A stretch of DNA of 64,000 bases from Triplophysa rosa (GCF_024868665.1 NC_079902.1:15531154-15595153); one strand, 5' to 3'; numbered from the stretch's first letter, positions 49,297-61,112 are shown. Made by a program: numbers and translations. Notes: generated by a model from the letters alone, not told the origin.

Positions 49297-50630
49297 TTGC
49301 ATGGGATGGAATGTTTTTAGGCTTGATTTCCTGCATGTTTTTCTCCCCGTCCTCTTAAGAGAGAGTTTGGGAATGGCCTAATTGAACCTACAAACGGCAG
49401 TCTGACTGTCCATACTTGACCTCCAAAAGTTTTAAAAAATCGAAGGTGAAGGTCAGGGCATCTTCAACAATCTGCTGCTTAAACTGACAATAAACCACTA
49501 AAGCCACCCTTTTTTCGCTTTGCCTGATGCACACTGACCTGTTTTAACAGGTCTTCACATGGAAATGATCAACAACATTCACTGCAGATTTATTTACAAC
49601 CAGAGCTTAAACAGAACGTGCCAGACAGACTCTCACAATAACAGTGCATCACCTCCATCTTAAATGTATTTGTTCTTGACACCTTGTTGAGGTCACTGAA
49701 CTAATAATGTTGTTTACAGGTCTTGAATTTATATTATGTTTATTGTTTTTGAAAATTGATTTCACCTTAATAAATTATTTTTTGACTAAGCATTTTTTAT
49801 TTCTTTCATGTAAACTATAACTTCTATGCTCCAGGCTTGCAGTGTTTCGAAATGGCTTGTCTTTTTACATGAAGTATTGTAACCGTCCTCCTGCTTGGTT
49901 GTGCAAAGATTTTGTGTTGGTGTGTGTGTGTTTACGTTTTTGTTTTTTAGTATGTTGTTTATGTTTTAACTGTCTTGTTTCAATGTCACGATCAAAGCCA
50001 CCATGGACAAGATTTGCTTCATTCAAGTTCTGCTAAAGTGAGCAGCCACAAGACGTCAAGAGCTGAGTTTTCATGTTTTTTAGTCTTGGGTGCTCATGTG
50101 CACTTTATTCGACGGCAACGGTCTTTACCGTTGGGCTTTATTTTTGGATATCAGGGTCTTTGTCTATATGTAAAAAAAACCACGCTGATCGTGTCCTTAT
50201 GGCCTCTGCTCTGTCGGTTTAAAAAACATGCACTTGCCTGGTAGTTCAGAAGATAAAGGAAAGCATTTACATCAAGTCTTGAACATCATTTTATTGAGGA
50301 GTGCAGTAATTGAGGTCACTGCATCATCTGATCCCTGCACATTTGAATCTTTGCCAATTATATTCCTGGATAATTTGCTTTCTTTTATTTGAAAACGTAT
50401 GGGATCCTTCTACAGTACATTGCATAAAAGCTTCATAGAATTCTTTACCTTATAATTTGAGTAGATTGTAAAGTCATGACATATTAGTCAAGAATAAAGC
50501 TTTGCGACATGTGTGCTCTCTCCGTCTCTGTTGTTGTGTGGCCCACCGGTCTTCTGCATTCTGTGCATCACCTTCCCAAAGGCTTTTGTGACTGTGGGGC
50601 TATTAAACTAAATTTACAGGGTATTAGACT
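49297..50630. repeat. First copy of a 1334-bp direct tandem duplication
   Basis: From TTGCATGGGATGGAATG to ACAGGGTATTAGACT. The following 1334 bp repeat it in the same orientation with a constant offset. I found one difference: G at 50563 versus A at 51897. Within the unit I see no exon or transposon termini. Open frames such as 49842-50036 and 49975-50244 appear in both copies simply because the sequence is duplicated. Confidence 0.95.
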
Positions 50631-51964
50631 TTGCATGGGATGGAATGTTTTTAGGCTTGATTTCCTGCATGTTTTTCTCCCCGTCCTCTTAAGAGAGAGT
50701 TTGGGAATGGCCTAATTGAACCTACAAACGGCAGTCTGACTGTCCATACTTGACCTCCAAAAGTTTTAAAAAATCGAAGGTGAAGGTCAGGGCATCTTCA
50801 ACAATCTGCTGCTTAAACTGACAATAAACCACTAAAGCCACCCTTTTTTCGCTTTGCCTGATGCACACTGACCTGTTTTAACAGGTCTTCACATGGAAAT
50901 GATCAACAACATTCACTGCAGATTTATTTACAACCAGAGCTTAAACAGAACGTGCCAGACAGACTCTCACAATAACAGTGCATCACCTCCATCTTAAATG
51001 TATTTGTTCTTGACACCTTGTTGAGGTCACTGAACTAATAATGTTGTTTACAGGTCTTGAATTTATATTATGTTTATTGTTTTTGAAAATTGATTTCACC
51101 TTAATAAATTATTTTTTGACTAAGCATTTTTTATTTCTTTCATGTAAACTATAACTTCTATGCTCCAGGCTTGCAGTGTTTCGAAATGGCTTGTCTTTTT
51201 ACATGAAGTATTGTAACCGTCCTCCTGCTTGGTTGTGCAAAGATTTTGTGTTGGTGTGTGTGTGTTTACGTTTTTGTTTTTTAGTATGTTGTTTATGTTT
51301 TAACTGTCTTGTTTCAATGTCACGATCAAAGCCACCATGGACAAGATTTGCTTCATTCAAGTTCTGCTAAAGTGAGCAGCCACAAGACGTCAAGAGCTGA
51401 GTTTTCATGTTTTTTAGTCTTGGGTGCTCATGTGCACTTTATTCGACGGCAACGGTCTTTACCGTTGGGCTTTATTTTTGGATATCAGGGTCTTTGTCTA
51501 TATGTAAAAAAAACCACGCTGATCGTGTCCTTATGGCCTCTGCTCTGTCGGTTTAAAAAACATGCACTTGCCTGGTAGTTCAGAAGATAAAGGAAAGCAT
51601 TTACATCAAGTCTTGAACATCATTTTATTGAGGAGTGCAGTAATTGAGGTCACTGCATCATCTGATCCCTGCACATTTGAATCTTTGCCAATTATATTCC
51701 TGGATAATTTGCTTTCTTTTATTTGAAAACGTATGGGATCCTTCTACAGTACATTGCATAAAAGCTTCATAGAATTCTTTACCTTATAATTTGAGTAGAT
51801 TGTAAAGTCATGACATATTAGTCAAGAATAAAGCTTTGCGACATGTGTGCTCTCTCCGTCTCTGTTGTTGTGTGGCCCACCGGTCTTCTGCATTCTATGC
51901 ATCACCTTCCCAAAGGCTTTTGTGACTGTGGGGCTATTAAACTAAATTTACAGGGTATTAGACT
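50631..51964. repeat. Second copy of the 1334-bp direct tandem duplication
   Basis: Begins with TTGCATGGGATGG directly after the first copy's GTATTAGACT and ends with its own GTATTAGACT before CCGTGTTTGCTG. The junction shows at most one base of microhomology (T). Such near identity means either a very recent duplication or two haplotypes placed end to end by the assembler. Confidence 0.95.
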
Positions 51965-54400
51965 CCGTGTTTGCTGTGGAATACCGGGAGAAAAGATTCT
52001 GATGCTGTAATCTCATCATGTTATGCCACCTGCTATTGTAGGAAGCTTTTCAGGCAGCCTTTTTTAAATCAACCCGTAGCCATCACTCTGCATCCTTGGA
52101 TGACTTGGCTTTATGCCAGAGACCCGTGTTTTCCCCCATAAGCAGAAAATTGGGATTCAGATAGTTTTGTAAGTGCTGCGCTTTGCATTGTTTTCATCTA
52201 GATCTTCCCCAGCTGCTTGTGCTGTACAGGAGTGCTGTGTGCTTTTAACAGCAGTGCTGTAATGTGTGGGTGGAGGATGTGAGCTGATGTTGGATGGATT
52301 CCATTTTAAAGTGACACGCTGGTAGTGTTAAGTCAGCTAAGTGCTTGTGGCCTGGTAAAACAGCGTGTCTGTCGCTCAGAAGCAGATGCGTTTAAATGAA
52401 TTTTCGGGGTTAAAAACAACTTGAACTGTATCGACAACATCTGTTGCGAGATGTTGATTACCGCTTACTATTATAGTCTATGGGGTGAGACATTCTGGAA
52501 TGTTTAAAAGCAATTAACATGCTTGCTTATAATGTACAGCTCATATTTTAAGTCTCAAAAGCTTGTATCGAATCTTTTAAGCATCCCAACATTTCCGTGT
52601 ACTTCCTGACTGGGTAAATAAGTCGTTCCGTAAGCACGACGGCTGGTCTCCTTTAAGGCCACATAGACCGTTCCCTGTGGGACATCACTCGTGTGTTGTT
52701 CTTAAGAAAAAAGTGCAACGCTGCACATCCTGATGGGAAATAACTCCGCAAGCGCAGCTCCCTAGACACATCAAAAGACTTATCGTTGAGTAGCAGGGCA
52801 TGTCCTCGGGGTCTTTCGGTGGGTGCTATTGTCCACGCGACGCAACTGATGCTACTTTCAACTGAACTTTTAGACCAGAAAGCCTCTGGAATCTTCAGAG
52901 AATGGGGTTTGTTTTGTTTGTGAGAGCTTTCTGTTTGCTTGTTTTCCTATGGAGAAGGTGCTGGTTCCCTCTCTATAGGACTGTCAATCAAACGCTAATG
53001 AGCAGTATATTACGGAGTAAAGCATCGGCAACCACTTGGCTTTGATATGGCTTCGTGTGCACTAATTGCGACGATTATATCTGTATTATTTTTCAAAAAG
53101 ATCAGTGGGGCACTCCAGTAATTTTCATTAATCACCTAAAAGGAGAGGTAATTAAAAACCCCATTATCACCAATCATTTTGGGTGTTTATGGAGGGTTCC
53201 GAATATTAATATAATTTAATTCACACAAGACACTGAATGCACAAAAGATTATTTCAACGTAATATCCCGCTGTTTCATAGCGCGCGTTTCTGCTCTCTGT
53301 GGATTTTTGCCTTGCTAGTTTTGTGCTGTTGGAGTTGTTAAATCACATCATTGCAGTTGTGTTATTATGGTGCGTTAACCTGACTGTCACGCTTGTGGGT
53401 GCATGTTGGTGATAACTTGTTCTTTACTTGGTTTCTTATTGCTGTCATTGAGATATCGGTCACGTGAAGTATGGAAGAGATAGAGACGTGGGGGTATCGG
53501 CTGCAGGTTTATCTAAACATCTGTTTAGTCTCTGTTAAAGTAACTCACTCATGAACCATAATTTAACAGACTTATTCCGGTGTGGCGACCTCACGTGGAG
53601 ATAAATTACATTCACAATGTGTGAAGCGCTGCTATCGCCCGTGTCCATCAGCTCGTAATCATGCTTTCCCTTCACACATATCAGACTGCAAACAGACAGA
53701 CATCTGCTGATCTTGATCCAGATCTACAGTAGAGCGAGATTATTCTGGAGCATCCAGCGTGCAATTGACTAGTTAATCAAATTCTTCGTGGGACGCTAAG
53801 AAGGGCTGGTCCCTATGCAGTTTGTGGCTGTCTCACAGAATTATCAAGGGGTGCAGCAGAGCAAGAGGTTTAGAGAAATGCAGTTGGCCTTGTGGTATGA
53901 ATGTGCTCCTCCTACTACTGGGCACTTTTGATATCTCCTTACTTAGTCACAACATACTGATATATGATGACCATAACACAATATGACTTTACTTGTTGAA
54001 TATACTTGTTTTTGCATATATTCATTATTGCATGTATTGTTTATATATACACACCAACAAGGTGTATCATATACATCTTTATACACACATTATGGTAAGG
54101 GAGTCTCCCTCTGTGTCTGTCCCAAAGTGATATTGACTGGCTCACTGTTGTAATTGTTCCGTGCACTATTGTCTCTTTCAGGAAATGCTGTTATCGACAA
54201 GTTGGCATTCAATAAGACTGGGAGATGAACACTTTGGGCTTTTGGACCAAAGGACTGTATTGGTCTTTTCTCTTTTATTTCTTCACTTTCTTGCTTTGTA
54301 GACTATCTAGTAAGGAGCAGCGTGGATTCTCAAAAGGGATTTATTTGGGATGTTCTACGCAGGTAGCAACTTACACAAGTGTTAGGCAAAATTTATTTGA
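51965..54400. other. Intron stretch after the tandem duplication, no gene seen
   Basis: Repeat-poor. Around 53100-53260 TTTTCATTAATCACCTAAAAGG and GGTAATTAAAAACC look motif-rich and might be a small conserved element. No exon-like frame. Confidence 0.45.
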
Positions 54401-54425
54401 AACTATTTTTATAAATTTATTTCAA

Positions 54426-54749
54426 AGGGATAGTTCACCCCAAAGATGAAAAATATGTCATCATTTATTCAGCCCCAGGTTGTTCCAAACCTGTAGAAAT
54501 GACTTTGTTCGGATGAACACAAAGGAAGATATTTGGAAGAATGTTAGTAACTAAACATATCTCTTCCCCCATCCCCCCATAGTAGGGAAAATAAATACTA
54601 TGGGAGTCAATGGGGGATGAGATCTGTTTGGTTACTGACATTATTTCAAATATCTTCCTTTGTGTCCACTTTCTTTCTCTTTACAGGTTTGGAACAATCT
54701 AAGCCTGAGCAATGTTGACAAAATTTTCATTTTTGAGTGAACCATGCCT
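54426..54749. mobile_element. T2/Kolobok-like MITE, full length
   Basis: Left end AGGGATAGTTCACCCCAAAG, right end TTTTGAGTGAACCATGCCT, flanked by TCAA (54422-54425) and TTAA (54750-54753). The interior has the family motifs GTTCCAAACCTG, GAAGATATTTGGAAGAATGT and a central inverted ACTATGGGAGTCAATGGGGG block. A separate 16-bp direct repeat surrounds the element. Confidence 0.75.
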
Positions 54750-55689
54750 TTAACTATTTTTATAAATGCCTTACTATAAAATGAAATGCATCAGTCTGTT
54801 TTTTACTTTATTGAGCCGTTGTTTTCTATACGCAACCTCACTGCTAGGTGGCGCAAAATTTCATACACTGGACCTTTAAATGCTGCCTACTTGGGCGCAC
54901 CACACTAGGTGATAGACAAGGCATCTATCTCCTTTTCTCGTCGTTTTGTCTCTAGCTCTCACTCCATCTGTTGGATGGTCCCCCTTTTAGTGTGCTTCTT
55001 TTTTTCACTTTCACTTTCCTTCTGCATTCCTCAGTATGTTCTTCTTTCTCTGTCAGGAGTTTCTCTGGATCAGCACTCAGACCGTTTCCTCGTTCTTTCC
55101 AGCTAACAGCAGAAACCCAATTACAGTGAACTATTGAATGTGGCTGTCTGCATGATTAGTGTGGTCTGGTGTAATGTTGATATCATCCGAAAGGATTGAG
55201 CTGGCCAGGGTCATTAAGCAGCATATTATGGCCTGTCTTTGGTTTCCAGAGCTAAAGGTCAATGGATAGTGAAACCAGGAACTGTCTTTTCTTGAGTGGA
55301 TTAGATTGACGCTTCTGTCTGTTTTTGGTGAGGAAAGGAATCCAGAGAGCACTTTCACCTCCGCTATTCATTACTTAAGGTGGTCCAACAGAAAGTGTGT
55401 AGCCTTTTTGTACAGTTCTCAGAATCCTGGTGGTATTGCATAGAACATATTGCAGCTGTCCTTCTAAAACCTTGTATCTCCAGTTTCATGTTTTTTTATG
55501 TGCCATAAATCAATTATTAGTCATCCTTTATGTTTGTAACTGGGTTTTGCAAATATCTAACCAGTAAAACGTATCAAAAAAGTGCTTGTAAAGTTTGCCA
55601 AAGCAGTATTCGTTTTAAAAAGTACAGTTTATTCTGTTTTCTGAAAAACAGCGAATTTGGACATCCAAGGTTTCGGAATGACAGCGGCT

Positions 55690-56020
55690 GTTGTGGGTTT
55701 GCTATGTAGTTGCTAAGGTCTTCTGGGCGGTGGCTGTGCTGTTGTCTGAATCCAGTGGTATTCTGGTCTCTAGATATGGCCCGGTTCCTTCCTTACATGT
55801 AAATAGTAGTTTTGTGCCTTATTTCACCACTTTCACATTAAAAATCTCTTAGAAATGTATTAGTATTAGCTCTTTTTAACAAGATGCAGAATTTAAGGTG
55901 TCATTCATGTTCGTAGCATGAAGTGTGCCAGATGAGTAAGTTTAATACTTAAGGACAGGGATTTAAACAAATCCCCAACGCTAGTCTGAGCAATAGTAAA
56001 AGTGATGTTTGCCATAGCTG
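55690..56020 (-). repeat. Old interspersed repeat, second copy in reverse orientation
   Basis: On the minus strand this reads GGCAAACATCACTTTTAC, GGGATTTGTTTAAATCCC, TTAAAAAGAG and TTTCTAAGAG, matching the copy at 2700-3090. The left side (55690-55740) is the inverse of the TAGCAACTACATAGCAA-type text. No termini were identified. Confidence 0.45.
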
Positions 56021-56029
56021 TTTAAGCTA

Positions 56030-58314
56030 AGCGATGAGCTGAGGTATCTTCATCTGCCTCTGGATTCTGTCTTTGGCAACAATTTATAAAGAGTGTCTGC
56101 TGAATGATTGAATTACTGATCTTTGATTGACAACTTTCGTTAGAATGGTTGTTTGTTGTAAGATGCGAGAACCTGAGCATGTGAGAGCGAGTGATAAGGA
56201 AATGCATGTTATGTAAAACAGATCAAAATTCTTCCCGCTTTTTCCAACTCAAGCACATTTTGAATGTATAAAGGTACTCAACTGCTGAGCAGCCATCATT
56301 TGGTACTCTAGTGAAGTGGAAAGCAGCCTTCCCAGTGCTTCAGTGAGTGGATTTGAGGTACAGTAGCTGTCTTAAGCAGGTCTGGAAAGAGCCAGGGGCA
56401 ACTACAGTTAGTAGCGACAGTAATAAGGGAAGTAACATCCTCTCTCCACACACCCCTCATTACTGTATTCAGCCAGCTTTAAGCTCACCAGTCATTTTAG
56501 GGTCCCTCAGATCCCCTCAACAGAACTTGAGAAGCAGATGATGCGAGTGATCTTTAGTCAGATCCAGATCAAGACAAATTCAAGTGTGAGGATCTGCCAG
56601 AGAAAAAGAGTGTAGTGAAATGGGTTGGAGAAAAAAGCATCTCCACTGTGGAGAAGGTCAGAGAAGGTGACAGAGTAAAAAAGGAAGTGCCTAAGTGAGT
56701 TCACCTCAATTTACAGTGCAATCTCACTGTAGTCAGTCTGTTTTTCGTGAACCTCAGTGTATCTGTGCTTGTTATTTACACATGTGATGGTGCCAGAATG
56801 CAGGTCAGTGCAGACGCGCAGCTGCCAGTCAACATCAAGGCTGGTTTCATTACCTACAACCTAACTCATCCTGTCGTTTCTGCCACCAGCTCCCGCCTAC
56901 GTCCCTACGACTGTTTAGACCTAATACCAACACCTGCTGATCGCACCAGAGCAAATCACCCCACTGTCTGCTATGTTTACAACATGTTCTGCAGGCTCAA
57001 CACATACAGTGCCTCCCCAATGCAGCCCCCCCCACCTGCCTACAGTAATGGCTCATTTATTCTCCTGTTGCTATATAAACCACCACTGCTGTCTGTGTCA
57101 GAGTTTCTTTTGACTGTGCCTCGACAGAGAAGAAGGGGACTCCGTCACACAAAGATGCCCTGTTTATTCCTCCCAGACTGCCTATTAGTGCTGCCTGCCT
57201 GCTGGGAAAACCAGATCCCGGGACGACGGCTTTGGCGAATTTTTATATCGGAGGAGAAACCGCTAATACTATCTCCATACTACCCTACATACTTCTCAGT
57301 CTGCATTAATTCATCTTTCCGTCTACAAGGGTGCCCCTTTTTCTTTCCCGCCTCTTGTTTGGCAGGTTGTTGATCTCAGACGGAAAAAAGTGTTAAAAAA
57401 GGGAAGGAACACGCAGATGACATAGATAAAAAAGATGGAACGCAACGGCGGAAAATAAATAAATAAAAACAAGGAAATTGACAAGCATAAGAATAACTTA
57501 GAAATGAAGTAGAAAGCAGTAGTATGGCACACTTTTGCTTCCCGTGCCCAAGGGGTTTTATTGAGCGCAGTGCAGATAACGGATTGACAGTCATCAGTCC
57601 ACCTGCCTGCTGTGTTAGAGTATAGACTGTAGTCACCGAAAATCCACAGTCTTGGCAGCACACAGAGAAATTGATTTTAGCTCGTGCAATCGTCGGCTTG
57701 TTTATATAGGTGGAAAGGGGTGGTAAGACATTCTGACACAAAATTGATGTTATTTTATCTGTTTTCAGTTCATAATGAGGTTTTATTTTACACACCCCTG
57801 TTTGTCCAAGGGCTGTCCTCAGCTGGGGAAATGAATGAGCAGATAAGGAAAGAAATGGGTAAATAAAAATGCAGCATATATGCACAAATAATAGTAGTGA
57901 GGGTTTGTGGGTAAAGAGTACTGAGATTTCACGTACCGTTTAGAGCATGTAGTTTACAGTTACAGTGAATCTCCTGTCAATCAAAAAATGTCAGGTTATT
58001 TTAATTATTTACCATAAGCATAGTTTATTTGATAGTTTTAATAACATTTTAAATGAGCTTTTATTTTTATATTTTTATTTGTCAAGTTCAAGTTGGTTTA
58101 TTTTTTGCGGTTTTGCATGTGCTTTGGTCTTATTTATTTTTGTTATTGTTATATAGGTTTAATTATTTTCACGTCAGTCTTGGTTTTAATTTGGCTTTTA
58201 TTCATTCCCGTTGTGTTAATAATTTTAGTGCCTCAACTTAAACTTATTTTAGTTTTGTTAAGGCAACACTTCTAATTTAAGCTTAGTTTACTAATGCATA
58301 AAATATTTCTGCCT
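56030..58314. other. Intron stretch with chance frames and one exon-like mini-frame
   Basis: The 208-codon frame 56747-57373 (+) starts at a GTG and has no recognisable domain; a 169-codon frame on the opposite strand lies just downstream. 56558-56694 is flanked by splice-like sites (see findings). 57800-58300 is AT-rich. Confidence 0.4.
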
Positions 58315-58322
58315 GTATTTCA

Positions 58323-59087
58323 TAGGGCTGTGCAAAAATATTGATACGTGTAACTATCGCAAAATTTTTTTTTCAATAGTGTATCGATAGTGATACCTCT
58401 ACTATCGATAATTAAAAAAAAAAATCATGTCATACATGTGGCCAAAAGTAAGTGAAAGCGAGAATGGCGAAAAATATAAGAAGGCTTGGAGGTCTCAGAG
58501 CTGATGTGTGGGTGTGCTTTGGTTTTCAAAAGAAGTCATGCAGTAATGAGTTATATAAAATAATGCTGTTTTAGGCTTCGCAAGTCATGACACAAGTCAC
58601 TTGGCTACTGCAGTGCATTAGACAAAAAGTTTATTAAGAAAAGTAACAATGACATGTATTGTGCTTTCACGGATGTGACACCAGCGCATTTACAGCACGG
58701 ATGAACGAGAGGTTTTATTCTGCCCATGGTCAGTGTTTTAACTGTAATGCACCACAACATTCAAGTGTCTTGCATGACCCACCTTATTCCCCTGTGCTAC
58801 CCACTTGAGGGGCGCAATCCACAGTTTGAGAACCCAAACCTCTAATCTAAAGGTCCATGCATCACACATCATGGCCACTCTGCAAGGGATGTTTTTACAC
58901 TTGTCCTTACAGAAAACCCCCGGTGGAGCACAGCATGTTGTATTTTTAGCTCTACTTTTTACATTTTCTATTTAAAGTATTGCAATATATCGCAAATGTG
59001 TGTCGTATTGAAATACATAGCAATATATTGTATCGTGACCCCGTGATATGTATCGTACCGGGAGGCACTTGCCAATACACAGCCCTA
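58323..59087. mobile_element. hAT-like element, 765 bp, perfect 8-bp target duplication
   Basis: TAGGGCTGTG and CACAGCCCTA are 10-bp inverted ends. GTATTTCA is duplicated exactly at 58315-58322 and 59088-59095. The sub-terminal regions contain ATCGATAGTGATA and TATCGTGACC words. No coding frame. Confidence 0.9.
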
Positions 59088-59236
59088 GTATTTCATTAGA
59101 CATTTTTAGTTAACGATAATAACCTTGCTCTGTATATGAACTGTATCTAACACTAAATTGGACTGACCAGTAATTTCTGTTGGCGTTGTGTAAGTGAAGG
59201 TCTTCAGTGTTTAACTTTGTCCAGCCCAAGAGTTAA

Positions 59237-59518
59237 AGGGATACTCCACCCAAAAATTAAAAATCTGTCATGGATTACCCCCCCCAAGCTCTCTGTTGAA
59301 CACAAAGAAAGATATTTGGAAAAATGTTAACAGCTGACATTTCTGGGACATCATAGTAGGAAAACTTAAAATGGTGTTCAGAGGTGCCCCAGAACTGTTG
59401 TTTTCCTAAATCTTTCAAAACATTTAATTTTGTGTTCAACAGAACAAAACAAAAAAAACGATACAATCATTTTCCTACTGTAGTAGATTTTTTCAACATT
59501 CTTGGATGGAGTATCCCT
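59237..59518. mobile_element. T2/Kolobok-like MITE, full length with perfect TTAA target sites
   Basis: AGGGATACTCCACCCAAAAA at the left and TTGGATGGAGTATCCCT at the right form inverted ends. TTAA sits immediately outside on both sides (59233-59236 and 59519-59522). This copy best shows the TTAA target choice. The interior includes GAACACAAAGAAAGATATTTGG and a mirrored TTTGTGTTCAACAGAAC. Confidence 0.8.
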
Positions 59519-60008
59519 TTAAACAAAATGTTGTCCATATTAGCACAAAATGTTCATAAAAATGCTTTTGCTGATAGTTTACTCTTGTGTGTGGGACTCA
59601 TTAAACTGTGTGTACTGTAGAATTGGCATGCGGCAGCTCCTGCTGACTAGACTAGCTGGTATCTCTGTGTCAGTCATTGCTGTGGGTGGGAAGTGTGCTG
59701 ATTTAGGGAGGAAGTGAGTCTGCAGTTATGGAGGGTTAGTAATCATTCTCACCTGCTGGAGACTGGAGATACAGCTGGGAGCACATGGGTGCTGCCTGAT
59801 CCACAAATCAGCTGTTTGTAACTACATCCCCCTCCTACGATTTTCTGTCTGTTGTCAGATGACGAAAATGGACTTGATTTGAATTTGTATCAAAAAACGT
59901 ATATGAAATCTTCTGCCATCCCTTTGTTCGTTTACTAGATTTTATAAGTGTCACTTTGTAAGCCTTTCGAATTCAGATTACCTCATCATTTGTTATCAAC
60001 CAAGTATT

Positions 60009-60136
60009 ACTGTAGCTCAATTGATAGGTCATGGCACTAGTGACATCAAGGTCACTCGTTCAGTTTCCACAATAAACTTGTATACCTTGAATATACTGTA
60101 AGCCCCTTTTGATAGAGACATCTATCAAATGCATAA
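60009..60136 (+). mobile_element. Diverged tRNA-headed SINE of the same type
   Basis: CTGTAGCTCAATTGATAGG keeps the A-box pattern and CGTTCAGTTTCC a weak B box. The tail CTGTAAGCCCCTTTTGATAG..CATCTATCAAATGCATA follows the stem-loop tail of the copy at 43551 with many changes. It lies about 180 bp upstream of the diaph2 exon. Confidence 0.65.
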
Positions 60137-60319
60137 TATTCAAGTAACAGCAGGATCTAAAAATCGAAAGGTACTGTAAGGCCTTTTCCTCATTCTTATC
60201 ATGCTCATGGACTAAAGCAATGGCTAATACAGATGTTGTAATTAACACGTGACAGGTCTAACAGGGTGTAAAGCGCAGCGGTGCAATGGTTGATCTCTTA
60301 ATGTGTCTCGTTCCCACAG

Positions 60320-60459
60320 GGTGGACTGAGGAACAGCAAGCACGAGTGTACGCTGTCGTCACAGGAGTACGTGCACGAGCTGCGCTCGGGGATCTCCGAA
60401 GACAAACTGCTCAACTGCCTGGAGTCCCTGCGTGTGTCCTTGACCAGCAACCCCGTCAG
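60320..60459 (+). CDS. diaph2: Internal coding exon of a Diaphanous-related formin, most likely diaph2 (partial gene)
   Basis: Seen: an AG acceptor at 60318-60319 after a pyrimidine-rich stretch, a 140-nt open exon, and a strong GTGAGT donor at 60460. Read from the first base it starts GGLRNSKHEC, contains TLSSQEYVHEL and ends LESLRVSLTSNPV; the last two bases (AG) begin a split serine codon. Known: this is the end of the Rho-GTPase-binding region running into the armadillo-like FH3/DID domain of Diaphanous formins, which nucleate and elongate actin filaments under Rho control. The SKHECTLSSQEYVHEL block matches my memory of vertebrate DIAPH2 better than DIAPH1 (LNNNPVSW) or DIAPH3. The exon is far richer in G+C than its surroundings. 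Its length of 3n+2 means skipping would shift the frame. Missing from the window: the upstream exons and the following exon, expected to begin with Trp. The family is nearly certain, the paralogue likely. Confidence 0.9.
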
Positions 60460-60763
60460 GTGAGTGCTGCGCTATAGTGTTGTCACGATACTGGAATTTC
60501 TAACTTCGATTCAATACCTAAAAAAATATCGATATTCGATACCATTTTCGATACCACGGGGAATAAACTGCCATAGCAATAAGGCCCTAATAAGCAATAG
60601 CAATATAGGCCTTTTTAATTTTTATTTGAAGTTAAATTGAACAAGACTAGACAATGAGGTATATACTTTTACATTATTTATTAATTGTTAATCTAATGTT
60701 AATTTTACGAATACGTTTACTATTTAAAATCAAAGTTGTATTTGTCAGTATTAATGGACCAGA

Positions 60764-60950
60764 CCCTGTTGAAAATTTTAATGCTGAAAGTTTTAATGCT
60801 GGTTTGCTGGTTTGTGCAGGTTCAAACTGTTCATGTGCTGGTTTAAGATGGTCATATACTGATTTAAGATGGTTCTTAGCTGGTTTAAGATCAAACCAGC
60901 ATCGATCAAAACATACCTTACCCAGCATATACTGGATTTTTCAACAGGGG
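60764..60950. repeat. Small inverted-repeat element with GCTGGTTTAAGATGGT-type internal repeats
   Basis: The ends CCCTGTTGAAAATTTT and GGATTTTTCAACAGGGG are inverted copies of each other. The inside carries several imperfect copies of a 16-17-bp unit resembling GCTGGTTTAAGATGGTC between about 60795 and 60895. This arrangement is common in fish genomes. It lies within the larger hAT-like element, so it either inserted there or travelled with it. The family is not assigned. Confidence 0.6.
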
Positions 60951-61112
60951 AGCTTACATAAATAGTTGTATTTTTTAACTAACAACTAACTAACATGAGA
61001 TTAATAAATACTTGAACAAATGTATTGCTCATTCATTGTTCGTTAATGTTAGTTAATAGCCTACATTTTTATTTGGCTAAATTGGCTTTTATTCACATAG
61101 GCCCATACTGTA

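Larger units (their letters stand above)
1..60319 (+). other. diaph2: Presumed upstream intron of diaph2 (5' end outside window)
   Basis: No exon with recognisable formin homology and splice sites was found upstream of 60320, so this stretch is read as a single intron of at least 60 kb. The acceptor end is conventional: a possible branch-point sequence CTTAAT near 60297-60302, then TGTCTCGTTCCCACAG. Human DIAPH2 is also known for very large introns. The inference depends on the paralogue call and on my not having missed a short exon, since exons under about 100 bp are hard to find by eye. The repeats and candidate conserved blocks listed separately lie inside it. Confidence 0.7.

Noticed and set aside
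49842..51578. Identical open frames repeated at 49842/51176 and 49975/51309
   Set aside because: They are duplicated only because the 1334-bp DNA segment is duplicated; no evidence of coding.
56747..57373. 208-codon open frame (+)
   Set aside because: Starts at GTG, no recognisable domain or splice context.
57376..57885. 169-codon open frame (-)
   Set aside because: Hydrophobic, Ser/Leu/Phe-rich translation of a purine-rich plus strand; no domain.
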